DNA of 28,944 nt from Acetobacter sp. CAG:977 (GTDB taxonomy: Bacteria > Pseudomonadota > Alphaproteobacteria > CAAGCB01 > CAG-977), in contig HF994932.1 of assembly GCA_000434295.1 (NCBI GenBank), forward strand, positions 13,396 through 42,339, given 5' to 3'. Numbering within the stretch: the stretch's first letter is position 1; each line of letters opens with the position of its first letter. Under the pieces are notes generated by a model, which worked only from the letters and a program-made list of their open reading frames with translations, did no database searches and had not been told where the DNA came from. Shown here piece by piece: positions 7,008 to 15,210 of the stretch. Made by a program: the position numbers and the translations under genes.

Positions 7008-8470
7008 TGGTTGAAATCAGAGATAATGCGACCCATTTCCGTCGTGAAATTCTGGTACGTCTGGCACGCGCTTTCGTGCACGACAATCTGGTCGAAACCG
7101 TTGACCGTTTGCCCGTCGAAGTCTTAAACGGCGACGAAACTCCTTATCGTTGCTGCATTTACAAAGAACGTGCCATTTTAAGGACGCGTTGTTTGGCCGC
7201 TTTGGGTTTTCGCGTCGAAGACGATGACGAAGTCACGCCTTTGTCGGAATATGCAAGACGCGCTTTGGAGCGCGACAAACCCACGTCTCCCGTCATGACG
7301 GTGTTGGACATTGCCTGCAACGAATGCGTCCCCAGCCGTTACGTCGTCACCGAACTGTGCCAAAGCTGTCTGGCAAGAGCATGCGCCGTCAATTGCCCGT
7401 TCGGCGCGATTGACATTTCTCACGGTCCTGCAAAAATCGATCCCGAAAAATGCAAATCCTGCGGCAGATGCAAAGAAGCCTGCCCTTATCAGGCGATTAT
7501 GCGTTGCATCGTCCCGTGCGAAGAAGCCTGCCCTGTCGGCGCCATTCACAAAGGCAAAAACGGACGGGCGGAAATCGATTTCGACAAATGCGTCAGCTGC
7601 GGACGTTGCATGCGTGCCTGTCCGTTCGGTGCCGTCATGGAACGCAGTCAGATCATTGACGTTTTAAAAACATTGCGCACCGACAAAAAAGTCGTCGCCA
7701 TGGTTGCGCCCGCCATCGCGGGACAATTCCCCGGAACCGTCGAACAGGTCGTTTCGGCGTTGCACAAGCTGGGCTTTGACGGCGTTATCGAAGTCGCCAT
7801 CGGCGCCGATATCACCACCAGAAACGAAGCCAAAGAATTCATCGAACGCATGGAACGCGGCGATGCGTTCATGACGACGTCGTGCTGCCCCGGATACATC
7901 GAAACGGTGCGCCGCCACGTCCCCGAATTGTCCAAATTCGTTTCCGACACGGCGACCCCGATGCACTATACGGCCGAAGTCGCAAAACAGCGCGACCCCG
8001 ACTGCATTACCGTTTTCATCGGTCCTTGCGTCGCGAAACGTTACGAAGGCATCAACGACCCGTTGATCGATTATGTCTTGACCTTTGAAGAATTGGGCGC
8101 TCTGTTCGTTGCGTCGGATATCGAAGTCGCCAACTGCGAACAGGCAAAATTCGACGAATTTCCGTCTTTGGAAGGACGCGGATTTGCCATCACGGGCGGT
8201 GTTGCCGCCGCCGTCAAAGCCGCCGTCGACGGACGGGCGGAAATGAACCCCGTATGCATTAACGGCATAAAACCCGCAATCGTACGCCTGTTTAAAACTT
8301 ATCCGAAGGGCAAAGCCCCCGGAAACCTGATCGAAATGATGGTCTGCGAAGGCGGATGCGTCGCCGGAGCAGGTGTTCTGGGCAACCCGAAACAGGCCGC
8401 AAAACAGGTAACGAAATTCTCGGAACAGGCCGAACATATCGAACCGGTCGACTTGCCCGAAAAAGAATAA
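7007..8470 (+). CDS. Catalytic-type [FeFe] hydrogenase, ferredoxin-domain containing (group B-like)
   Basis: This 487-residue enzyme would interconvert protons plus electrons and H2. After about 100 N-terminal residues lie four cysteine-rich ferredoxin-type motifs (CQSCLARACAVNCP, CKSCGRCKEACP, CIVPCEEACP, CVSCGRCMRACP), enough for at least two and probably more [4Fe-4S] clusters. The H-domain follows with intact loops TSCCPGY (C293 proton-relay position, C294 ligand), IGPCVAKRYE (C341) and MVCEGGCVAG (C447, C451). Intact TSCC separates it from the sensory paralogue upstream. GPCVAKRYE in loop 2 and EGGCVAG in loop 3 resemble group B enzymes rather than the MPCxxKxxE of group A; this class call is from memory. 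There is no membrane segment or export signal. The maturases HydE, HydF and HydG are needed for activity and are not in the window. Confidence 0.93.
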   Translation: MVEIRDNATHFRREILVRLARAFVHDNLVETVDRLPVEVLNGDETPYRCCIYKERAILRTRCLAALGFRVEDDDEVTPLSEYARRALERDKPTSPVMTVLDIACNECVPSRYVVTELCQSCLARACAVNCPFGAIDISHGPAKIDPEKCKSCGRCKEACPYQAIMRCIVPCEEACPVGAIHKGKNGRAEIDFDKCVSCGRCMRACPFGAVMERSQIIDVLKTLRTDKKVVAMVAPAIAGQFPGTVEQVVSALHKLGFDGVIEVAIGADITTRNEAKEFIERMERGDAFMTTSCCPGYIETVRRHVPELSKFVSDTATPMHYTAEVAKQRDPDCITVFIGPCVAKRYEGINDPLIDYVLTFEELGALFVASDIEVANCEQAKFDEFPSLEGRGFAITGGVAAAVKAAVDGRAEMNPVCINGIKPAIVRLFKTYPKGKAPGNLIEMMVCEGGCVAGAGVLGNPKQAAKQVTKFSEQAEHIEPVDLPEKE

Positions 8471-8476
8471 AAAGAA

Positions 8477-8504
8477 AAACGGCGGAGAAAAATCTCCGCC
8501 GTTT
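8477..8504 (+). terminator. Intrinsic terminator of the hydrogenase operon
   Basis: A perfect 12-base-pair stem (8477-8488 with 8493-8504) with an AAAA loop sits 6 bases after the hydrogenase stop. Its GC core is flanked by A-rich and T-rich arms. Confidence 0.9.
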
Positions 8505-8576
8505 CCGTTTCGGTTCAATTAAATATTAACCATATTTTCCTCATACTGGATTTGATGCCCCGAACGGATAAAAAAG

Positions 8577-9200
8577 ATGAAAAAATTTTGTTTCTTTACA
8601 GCTTTATTATGTATCGCCCTGTTTGCGGCAAACGCCGGCGCCGCCATAAACTTTGAACGGTTTCGCCAAGCGGCAAAAGCCTTGACTCAAGACGAAAACG
8701 ATTTGGAACAAGCCGTCGACAACGGATGCGGCGAAGGCGAATTTAAAAAAGGAAACGAATGCGTTCCCTGTACTTTTGCTTTGCCGAACTGCTTGAAATG
8801 CGCGACTTCTGCCGCCTGCATTACGTGCGCGCCGGGATATCAGCGCACGCAAACGGGAAAATGCCAAAAAAGCGGATGCGACGACGCCGTCGTTAACGGG
8901 AAAAAATATCCTCAAATCAAAATTAACGGCGTATGTTCCTTTGCATGCAAAGACGGAAAGAATTGCGCCGCCTGCGATATCGACGGATTGTGCACGAAGT
9001 GCGTTCAAGGCTATAAACTTTCCGAAGATAAATTGACCTGCAACGATTGTCCGGAGCATTGTTCGGCGTGCAACGGCAAAACGTGCACGAAATGCGAGGG
9101 CGGCTATACCCTTTTGGACGGACGGTGCTTTGAAGGAACCGTCGGTTGCCCCGAAGGGACGGTTCCCGAAGAAAACGGCTGTTGCCTGATTGCAGAATAA
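8577..9200 (+). CDS. Secreted cysteine-rich repeat protein (EGF/furin-like)
   Basis: 207 residues with a clear signal peptide (MKKF, hydrophobic core, cleavage near NAGAA, about residue 23). The mature part has about 25 cysteines in 185 residues, arranged as repeats such as NCLKCATSAACITCAPGY, LCTKCVQGYKL and TCTKCEGGYTLLDGRC, each ending in a GY turn as in furin-like and EGF-like modules. It should be exported and heavily disulfide bonded; the function is not recognised. It is followed after 11 bases by a second protein of the same type, so the two probably form an operon. The start lacks a strong ribosome site (GGATAAAAAAG before ATG), but the signal peptide fixes it. Confidence 0.85.
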   Translation: MKKFCFFTALLCIALFAANAGAAINFERFRQAAKALTQDENDLEQAVDNGCGEGEFKKGNECVPCTFALPNCLKCATSAACITCAPGYQRTQTGKCQKSGCDDAVVNGKKYPQIKINGVCSFACKDGKNCAACDIDGLCTKCVQGYKLSEDKLTCNDCPEHCSACNGKTCTKCEGGYTLLDGRCFEGTVGCPEGTVPEENGCCLIAE

Positions 9201-9211
9201 GAAAAGGATTG

Positions 9212-10453
9212 ATGCCCGTGAAACGAGTTTGTTTGATTTTTTTGGGACTTTTTCTGGCGTCAAGCCTTCATGCCCAAATTTTGCCTCCCGAAGGTTTCGT
9301 CGCCGAAGATTCTTCCGCCGTCGAAAAAAACAATCTTTCAAACGATGAAAATACAGGCTCTGAAACGGCGGAAGAGCAACAGGCGAACAGTGAAAAGAAA
9401 TCCGACGAAAAGCAGCAAGGGTCTGCCCGAAAGCCTTGGTTTTTAAAATCCGAACCGACCCCGCCCCCTGCTCCTTCCGACCCGTGCGCTTTAGATCCGT
9501 GCGACGGCGAAACGCCGTTGTGCACGCCGTTGTCCCCGGGCGCGAAAAGCAACAAAGGTTATGTCTGCGGATGCAATCCTTCTTCGGATTCATGCAACGC
9601 GGGTCGAAAATGCGCCATCCGTTGTTCGGGGTATGACAATACCTGTACGAACAGTCCGACGGCACGCGATATTTATTGGGCTTGCGTCCCCTGCGCACGC
9701 GGAGAAAGTTGCAAATGCCCCGTCGGGCAAATCGCGGACGGCGCGGGACACTGTATCGTTGACGATAAATGTTCTCCGAACCCGTGCGATAAAGCAACAC
9801 CGATTTGCGAACTGAATACCGATGTTGAAAAAGGATACGTTTGCGGATGTGACCCGTTTTCGTGTCCTCAGGGACAAGAATGCTCTTTGCCCAAAGACGG
9901 CGTTTATGTCTGCGCCCCGTGCAAGGCGGGAGCGGAATGCCGATGCGAAAAAGGATTCGTCGCCGACGGCAAAGGCGGGTGCAAGCCCAAACCTTCCTGC
10001 GACAAGATGACGTGTCCGAAAGGCACTTCGTGCGTGGATTCCGGCATTCGCCTGTGTTGCAAAGTCAATGATATCGATTGTTCCGCAGGCTGTGCAAATT
10101 GTGACAGAATTACGGGGACGTGTTCCGCCTGTTATGACGGTTATTTCCTGTCGGAAGGAAAATGCGTGCCGTGCGGAGAAAACTGTTCGGTTTGTTCAAA
10201 CGGGAACGCTTGTTCGGCGTGCAAAAACGGGTATCGTTTGATGAACGGGAAATGTATTGCGTCATCGTCTTGTGAAGGTATTGTTTGCCCGATCGGTCAA
10301 TCCTGCAAAGACGGAATTTGCGGCGTCAGCTGTTTCCCCAGAAATTGTGCCGTGCCGATTCACTGCAATCCCGCGACTCATGATTGCACGGGAAGCCGAT
10401 GCGGATGTCCCAAAGGCGTATCCGACCTGAAGCTATGTATCAGTTGTGATTAA
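9212..10453 (+). CDS. Secreted cysteine-rich repeat protein, EGF/furin-like, larger paralogue
   Basis: The start is set at the ATG at 9212 (MPVKRVCLIFLG), because it gives a signal peptide ending near LHAQ and has AAAGGA just upstream; an in-frame ATG at 9146 lies inside the previous gene. The 413-residue product has a polar, Glu/Ser/Lys-rich linker (about 30-85) and then about 55 cysteines. Repeats of NPCDKATPICEL, GYVCGC, ECRCEKGFVADGKGGC and CSACYDGYFLSEGKC types are visible. The NGYRLMNGKC module closely resembles EGGYTLLDGRC of the preceding gene, so the two share a module family. Likely surface or extracellular; no enzyme motif is seen. Confidence 0.85.
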   Translation: MPVKRVCLIFLGLFLASSLHAQILPPEGFVAEDSSAVEKNNLSNDENTGSETAEEQQANSEKKSDEKQQGSARKPWFLKSEPTPPPAPSDPCALDPCDGETPLCTPLSPGAKSNKGYVCGCNPSSDSCNAGRKCAIRCSGYDNTCTNSPTARDIYWACVPCARGESCKCPVGQIADGAGHCIVDDKCSPNPCDKATPICELNTDVEKGYVCGCDPFSCPQGQECSLPKDGVYVCAPCKAGAECRCEKGFVADGKGGCKPKPSCDKMTCPKGTSCVDSGIRLCCKVNDIDCSAGCANCDRITGTCSACYDGYFLSEGKCVPCGENCSVCSNGNACSACKNGYRLMNGKCIASSSCEGIVCPIGQSCKDGICGVSCFPRNCAVPIHCNPATHDCTGSRCGCPKGVSDLKLCISCD

Positions 10454-10456
10454 AAT

Positions 10457-10483
10457 AAAAAGCGGGCAACTTTCCCCGCTTTT
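10457..10483. terminator. Bidirectional terminator between convergent genes
   Basis: A stem AAAAGCGGG (10457-10465) with CCCGCTTTT (10475-10483) follows the cysteine-rich gene and lies just beyond the stop of the convergent LRAT-like gene. A-rich and T-rich flanks on either side let it work in both directions. Confidence 0.85.
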
Positions 10484-10486
10484 TTA

Positions 10487-11074
10487 TCAGTCGAACTTAA
10501 CCGCACGCCAGTTAAACGAAGACGGTTTGACGGTCTTTTTTTCTTTAACGAACCAGTTTTTGACGCGCTGCCAAAACGGCAAAGGAGCGCGAAGCTGTTC
10601 AATATGCAACAAAATGGTTTCTTCCAACTGAGCGAACGACATGACTTCGTTGTCAAAATTTCCCGTAATGCATCCGGCGGAAAACCTGTGGCAGTTGTTA
10701 AACAGGACATTATACTTGGTATGGTCGTCGATTTTCTTTTTCGCTCTGTCCGCGACGAATTTCCCGCCCAGCACTTCGTCGGTATTGCCGAAGCACGCCG
10801 TATAGATTTTGTTTGAAAGAGGATTGGTACCCGGCGGAAAAAACGTTATCGGAGATTCTATTTTGATGTGTCCGTGCCTGTTTAAGCTGACGATTCTGTT
10901 TTTTCCGATATAAATGCCCGTATGTTCCAGCAAAACGCCCAAATCGCATTTTAAGATGCATCCGATTCTCGGCGCGACCTTGACGGATTTGTATGTTTTC
11001 GGGCGATGGCGGCGAAAGACGCGCTTTAGCATATTGACAAAGCGGCGGCGGCGATTCAGCTTTGAACGAGCCAT
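10487..11074 (-). CDS. LRAT-like (NlpC/P60-superfamily) domain protein
   Basis: A 195-residue protein with a very basic N-terminus (residues 1-30), no signal peptide, and an LRAT-like permuted papain-fold core. EHTGIYIG (H51) and LNRHGHIKI (H67 or H69) supply the two histidines, and NNCHRFSAG supplies the catalytic Cys (C128), matching the H-H-NC order of LRAT, H-Rev107 and YiiX-like proteins. Members act on acyl chains, thioesters or amides; the substrate here is unknown. GGGGGAAGG precedes the ATG. It stands alone, divergent from potABCD and convergent with the cysteine-rich genes. The LRAT call is by motif and moderately sure. Confidence 0.7.
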   Translation of the reverse strand: MARSKLNRRRRFVNMLKRVFRRHRPKTYKSVKVAPRIGCILKCDLGVLLEHTGIYIGKNRIVSLNRHGHIKIESPITFFPPGTNPLSNKIYTACFGNTDEVLGGKFVADRAKKKIDDHTKYNVLFNNCHRFSAGCITGNFDNEVMSFAQLEETILLHIEQLRAPLPFWQRVKNWFVKEKKTVKPSSFNWRAVKFD

Positions 11075-11242
11075 ACCTTCCCCCTTTTTGAAAAAAACGA
11101 ACCGTTTTAGAAATTAAAAAAGTTTATTTTTTATTTCAAGACCGAAAAAAAGAAGACTTACGGCGAAAATATTGTATTATGGCTTCTCAAAACCGACAAA
11201 CGGAGCAACCTCATTTTGCTTTTTTTACGGGAAAGGAACGAA

Positions 11243-12364
11243 ATGGCGGATACGTCGACTTCTACTCAGCCCTTGTTGGAGCTGCAAAACGTTACAAAGT
11301 TCTTCGGTACGAACAAAGTTTTGGACGATATCGATTTAACCATTAACGACGGCGAATTTTTAACGCTTCTGGGACCTTCGGGATGCGGCAAAACGACGTT
11401 GCTGCGCTTAATTGCCGGGTTTGAACGCCCCACAAACGGCAAAATCATCATGAACGGCAAAGAAATTTCCCATCTGCCGCCCAACCGCCGCGCCGTTAAC
11501 ACCATATTTCAGCAGTACGCTCTGTTCCCGCATATGACCGTTTTTGAAAACGTCGCGTTCGGATTGCAAATGAAGGGATTGCCCAAAGAAGAAATCGAAC
11601 AGGAAGTCTTTAAGGCGCTGGAAATCGTGAAAATGAACACGTTTTATACGCGCCGCCCCTCCGAATTGTCGGGAGGTCAGCAACAACGCGTCGCCATCGC
11701 CCGCGCCTTTATCAACCAGCCCAAAATCCTGTTGCTGGACGAACCGTTGTCCGCTTTGGACTATAAACTGCGTCAGGAAATGCAGATCGAGCTGAAAGAA
11801 TTGCAACGTCAGCTGGGCGTTACCTTTGTCTTTGTGACGCACGATCAGGAAGAAGCTTTGTCCATGTCGGATCGAATCGTCGTAATGAACGAAGGCATCA
11901 TTGAACAAGCCGACACGCCGACCCGCATTTACGAAGAACCCTGCAACATGTTCGTTGCCAAGTTCGTCGGCGAAATCAACGTGTTCGACGGCATGGTCAT
12001 GAAAGTCGGAGAAAACGATTTCGACACCATTGTCGAAGGAATGTTCTATAAATTGAGAAAGCCTTCCGCTTTTGAAATCGCGCGCGGGTCGAAAATCAAA
12101 GTTCTGTTGCGCCCCGAAGACATGGTCGTCAGCAAAGTCAACGATCCCGAAGCCGAAGCTCCCGAAAACGCTTTGCGCGGCGTTATCAGCTATATGGTCT
12201 ATAAAGGCATGACCATCGATTTGCTGATTCAAACCGCCGGCGGAAACATGATTAAGGCAACCCAGTTCTTTAACGAAGACGACCCCGACATCGTATTCGC
12301 CGTCGATGACGTCGTGAACGTCAGCTGGATCAAAGATTGGGAGGTCATTTTGCCCGATGCTTAA
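11243..12364 (+). CDS. potA: Spermidine/putrescine ABC transporter ATP-binding protein PotA
   Basis: The 373-residue start at 11243 (MADTSTSTQ) has AAAGGAACG just upstream; an in-frame TTG at 11216 has no good ribosome site. All ABC motifs are present: Walker A GPSGCGKTT, Q-loop FQQYALFPHM, signature LSGGQQQRVAIARAF, Walker B ILLLDEPLSALD and H-loop THDQEEALSMSD. A TOBE-type C-terminal domain (about 245-373) follows, as in PotA. It powers polyamine import with the two permeases and binding protein encoded directly downstream, and overlaps potB by 8 bases. Confidence 0.95.
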   Translation: MADTSTSTQPLLELQNVTKFFGTNKVLDDIDLTINDGEFLTLLGPSGCGKTTLLRLIAGFERPTNGKIIMNGKEISHLPPNRRAVNTIFQQYALFPHMTVFENVAFGLQMKGLPKEEIEQEVFKALEIVKMNTFYTRRPSELSGGQQQRVAIARAFINQPKILLLDEPLSALDYKLRQEMQIELKELQRQLGVTFVFVTHDQEEALSMSDRIVVMNEGIIEQADTPTRIYEEPCNMFVAKFVGEINVFDGMVMKVGENDFDTIVEGMFYKLRKPSAFEIARGSKIKVLLRPEDMVVSKVNDPEAEAPENALRGVISYMVYKGMTIDLLIQTAGGNMIKATQFFNEDDPDIVFAVDDVVNVSWIKDWEVILPDA

Positions 12365-13217
12365 ATCTGCCGACGCTTTTTGCCGCTCTGCGGTTTTGTA
12401 TTTCATCTTTATCTGGTTGGGGCTGATGGTGTTCATCCCGAACCTGTTGGTATTGTTGGCAAGCTTTTTGTCAAAAGACCCGAAATACTTTTTAAGCCTT
12501 CCGCTGAATCTGGAAAATTACAAAGCGCTGTTCGATACGGTTCTGTTCGGCGTTATCCTGAAATCTTTGAACATCGCTTTTTTCACGACGGTTTTTTGCC
12601 TTGTCGTCGGTTACCCGTTCGCTTACTTTATCGCCAGAGCCCCCAAAGAATGGCGTTCCTTGTTTTTAATGCTGATCATTGTCCCGTTCTGGACAAACTC
12701 TTTGATCAGAAACTATGCTTTGATTTCCATTTTAAGCACGAACGGACTGCTTAATACTTTTCTGCTTAAAATCGGAGTAATTTCTCAGCCGATACAAATC
12801 CTGTACAGCGATTGGGCGGTCTTTATCGGCATGTCCTATACGCTGTTGCCGTTTATGATTTTGCCGCTGTATGCCACTTTGGAAAAACTGGATCAAAACT
12901 TGCTGGAAGCCGCAAGAGATTTGGGAGCGGGGTCTTTGGCCGCCTTTTTCAAAGTCGTCGTCCCGTTAAGCTTTCCGGGCATCGTCGCCGGATGCATCAT
13001 GGTCTTTTTGCCGGCGCTCAGCCTGTTCTATGTTTCCGATATTCTGGGCGGCGCGAACTCTACCGTCGTCGGCAGCGTCATCAGAAATAAATTCATGATC
13101 GCCCGCGATTGGCCCGTCGGTTCCGCCATCAGCGTCATTTTAACCGTCTTTATGCTATTCTTGCTTAAATTCTACTATAAAAGCGGAAATTCCGAAGAGG
13201 AGCAGACAATATGGTAA
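12357..13217 (+). CDS. potB: Spermidine/putrescine ABC transporter permease PotB
   Basis: 286 residues with about six membrane segments. The cytoplasmic EAA loop LLEAARDLGAGSLAAFFKVV, which docks on the ATPase, lies in the C-terminal half, followed by VPLSFPGI. Length and order match PotB. It overlaps potA by 8 bases and potC by 7, so the operon is translationally coupled. Confidence 0.93.
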   Translation: MLKSADAFCRSAVLYFIFIWLGLMVFIPNLLVLLASFLSKDPKYFLSLPLNLENYKALFDTVLFGVILKSLNIAFFTTVFCLVVGYPFAYFIARAPKEWRSLFLMLIIVPFWTNSLIRNYALISILSTNGLLNTFLLKIGVISQPIQILYSDWAVFIGMSYTLLPFMILPLYATLEKLDQNLLEAARDLGAGSLAAFFKVVVPLSFPGIVAGCIMVFLPALSLFYVSDILGGANSTVVGSVIRNKFMIARDWPVGSAISVILTVFMLFLLKFYYKSGNSEEEQTIW

Positions 13218-13984
13218 AAACTTTTTTCAAAGGTCTGTATACGTTTGCCGTCTACGTCTTTTTATACGCTCCGCTGATTATTACCATCGTCTTTTCCTTT
13301 AATAAATCCCGATACTCGGTCGCGTGGGAAGGATTTACGACGCAGTGGTACGGTAAAATGATTCAAAATACGGGGTTGTTGGATTCCGCCATTAACTCCT
13401 TGTTTCTGGCGGCAACCGCCGCAACCGTCGCAACCGTCATCGGAACGGTGACAGCCGTCGCTTTGCACAGATACCGCTTTATCGGACAAAAAGTCGTCTA
13501 CGGTTCGCTGTCCGTCATTATGATGTCGCCCGAAATCATTATGGCGATATCTTTGGTCATGCTGTTCGTTATCTTGGGAATTCCTTTGGGATTTACGACG
13601 CTTTTGCTGTCTCATACGGTGTTTTGCTTTCCTTTCGTAACCATGACCGTATTGGCCAGATTGAAAGGATTTAACAAACATCTGGTCGAAGCCGCCGCCG
13701 ATCTGGGCGCCAGCGAAGTCGACATCGTACGACGCATCCTGATTCCTTTGCTGTTGCCCGCCATTCTGGCAGGTTGGCTGATGAGCTTTACCCTGTCCAT
13801 CGATGACGTCATCATCAGCTTCTTTGTCAACGGACCTTCTTATGAAATCCTGCCGTTGAAAATTTATTCCATGGTGCGTACCGGCGTCAAACCCGACATC
13901 AATGCGTTGTGCGCCGTTTTGTTCACGCTGACCTTTACGGTCGTTATGGTCTCTTATTGTCTGGTCAAGGAAAAGAAATCATGA
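13211..13984 (+). CDS. potC: Spermidine/putrescine ABC transporter permease PotC
   Basis: 257 residues, about six membrane segments, with EAA motif VEAAADLGASEVDIVRRI followed by LIPLLLPAI. Typical PotC length. GAGGAG at the end of potB gives a ribosome site. Its stop overlaps the potD start as ATGA. Confidence 0.93.
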   Translation: MVKTFFKGLYTFAVYVFLYAPLIITIVFSFNKSRYSVAWEGFTTQWYGKMIQNTGLLDSAINSLFLAATAATVATVIGTVTAVALHRYRFIGQKVVYGSLSVIMMSPEIIMAISLVMLFVILGIPLGFTTLLLSHTVFCFPFVTMTVLARLKGFNKHLVEAAADLGASEVDIVRRILIPLLLPAILAGWLMSFTLSIDDVIISFFVNGPSYEILPLKIYSMVRTGVKPDINALCAVLFTLTFTVVMVSYCLVKEKKS

Positions 13985-15030
13985 AACGCCTGATTGCTTT
14001 ATGCCTGTGCTTTGCTTTGTCGGTTTTGTCCGCCTGCGGCGGATCGAAATCGGGCGAAGAGCTGTTCATGTACATATGGGCGGAATATATTCCCGATTCC
14101 GTCTTTAAACAGTTTGAAGACGAAACCGGCATTAAAATCCGCGTTTCAACCTTTGACAACTTGGACGACATGTTCGCCAAAATCAAAATCACCGACGGCG
14201 GAGAAGGATATGACCTGGTCATGCCTTCCATCGAATATGCTTCGCTTCTTAAAAATCAGGGGTACTTGCAAAAGCTGGATAAACGTTTGTTGCCCAACTT
14301 TAAAAACATGGATCCGAACTATGTAAATTTGCCCTTTGACAAAGGCAACGAATATACCGTCCCCTTTACCGTCGGAACCAGCACTTTTGCGGTCAATTCC
14401 AAAAAAGTCGACCCCGAAAAATTAAAAAAACTGGAAGATTTAAGCCGTCCCGAATACAAAAAACGCCTGTTGCTGTTAAACGACATCCGTGCCGTCATGG
14501 GAATCGGGTTGCGGATGAACGGTCATTCCATCAACGACAGAAACAAAGAACATATCAAACAGGCCTATGAAACTTTAAAAGAAAAAATCCTTCCCAATGT
14601 TAAAGGTTTTGATACCGAAGCGGCGGCTCAGGCTTTGCTGAACGGCGAAGTCGACATTGCCATGACATGGAACGGATTGGTTTATGCCGCCATGCAGGAA
14701 AATCCCGACATTGTCGAAGTCCGCATGAATGACGGCATGAATTTCTGGATGGACAGTTTCGCGTTATTGAAAAAATCCAAAAACGTCGTGAATGCTCATA
14801 AATTTTTGGATTTCATCATGCGCCCCGACGTCAGTGCAAAGATTACGTCCGAATATCAATATTCGTCTCCGAATGCGGCGGCGCGGAAGCTGTTGCCCGA
14901 AAAAGTCAGAAACAATAAAACATTGTATCCCGACAAATCCGACGTTCAAAAGGGCGAATTCGAGAACGATATCGGCGACGCTTTGCCCGTTTATGAAAAA
15001 TATTGGACCAAGATCAAAACAGGTTCATAA
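13981..15030 (+). CDS. potD: Spermidine/putrescine-binding lipoprotein PotD
   Basis: The start at 13981 overlaps the potC stop (ATGA) and gives a lipoprotein signal peptide with lipobox LSAC (Cys near residue 19); an in-frame upstream ATG at 13909 lies within potC and would bury the signal. The 349-residue product resembles PotD/PotF solute-binding proteins: MYIWAEYIPDSVFKQFEDE near the N-terminus, DLVMPSIEYA and the WNG segment AMTWNGLVYA. It captures polyamine in the periplasm and delivers it to PotBC. An N-terminal lipid anchor rather than free export is a small variation on the E. coli protein. Confidence 0.92.
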   Translation: MKRLIALCLCFALSVLSACGGSKSGEELFMYIWAEYIPDSVFKQFEDETGIKIRVSTFDNLDDMFAKIKITDGGEGYDLVMPSIEYASLLKNQGYLQKLDKRLLPNFKNMDPNYVNLPFDKGNEYTVPFTVGTSTFAVNSKKVDPEKLKKLEDLSRPEYKKRLLLLNDIRAVMGIGLRMNGHSINDRNKEHIKQAYETLKEKILPNVKGFDTEAAAQALLNGEVDIAMTWNGLVYAAMQENPDIVEVRMNDGMNFWMDSFALLKKSKNVVNAHKFLDFIMRPDVSAKITSEYQYSSPNAAARKLLPEKVRNNKTLYPDKSDVQKGEFENDIGDALPVYEKYWTKIKTGS

Positions 15031-15040
15031 AAAGATTTTA

Positions 15041-15067
15041 AAAAGCCTCTCTTGACGAGAGGCTTTT
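15041..15067 (+). terminator. Intrinsic terminator of potABCD
   Basis: An 11-base-pair stem (AAAAGCCTCTC at 15041-15051 with GAGAGGCTTTT at 15057-15067), loop TTGAC, followed by Ts, 10 bases after the potD stop. Confidence 0.92.
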
Positions 15068-15210
15068 TTGTATCCGAACCTTTAGAGCCGCATTTTATCT
15101 GTTATGAATTAGAATAAATAAAAAAATTAATTATCCTTCAGAATACTGGTGATTATTTTTTCAAAATATGATAAGTTAAGTACGAACTTTTAAATCAGGA
15201 GTGTCGTATC

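Noticed and set aside
7664..8518. Minus-strand open frame opposite the catalytic hydrogenase
   Set aside because: It is a shadow of the hydrogenase frame, runs through the terminator, and has a Phe/Asp/Gly-rich composition without recognisable motifs.
8607..9800. 397-residue minus-strand open frame opposite the cysteine-rich genes
   Set aside because: The plus strand has two signal peptides with ribosome sites and regular cysteine repeats; the minus frame is Arg/Phe-rich with no start signal or domain.
11216..11242. Earlier TTG start for potA
   Set aside because: No ribosome site precedes it, while AAAGGAACG precedes the ATG at 11243 and PotA proteins begin near there.
11408..12436. Minus-strand open frame opposite potA
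   Set aside because: potA has every ABC motif; the antisense frame is an artefact of codon bias.
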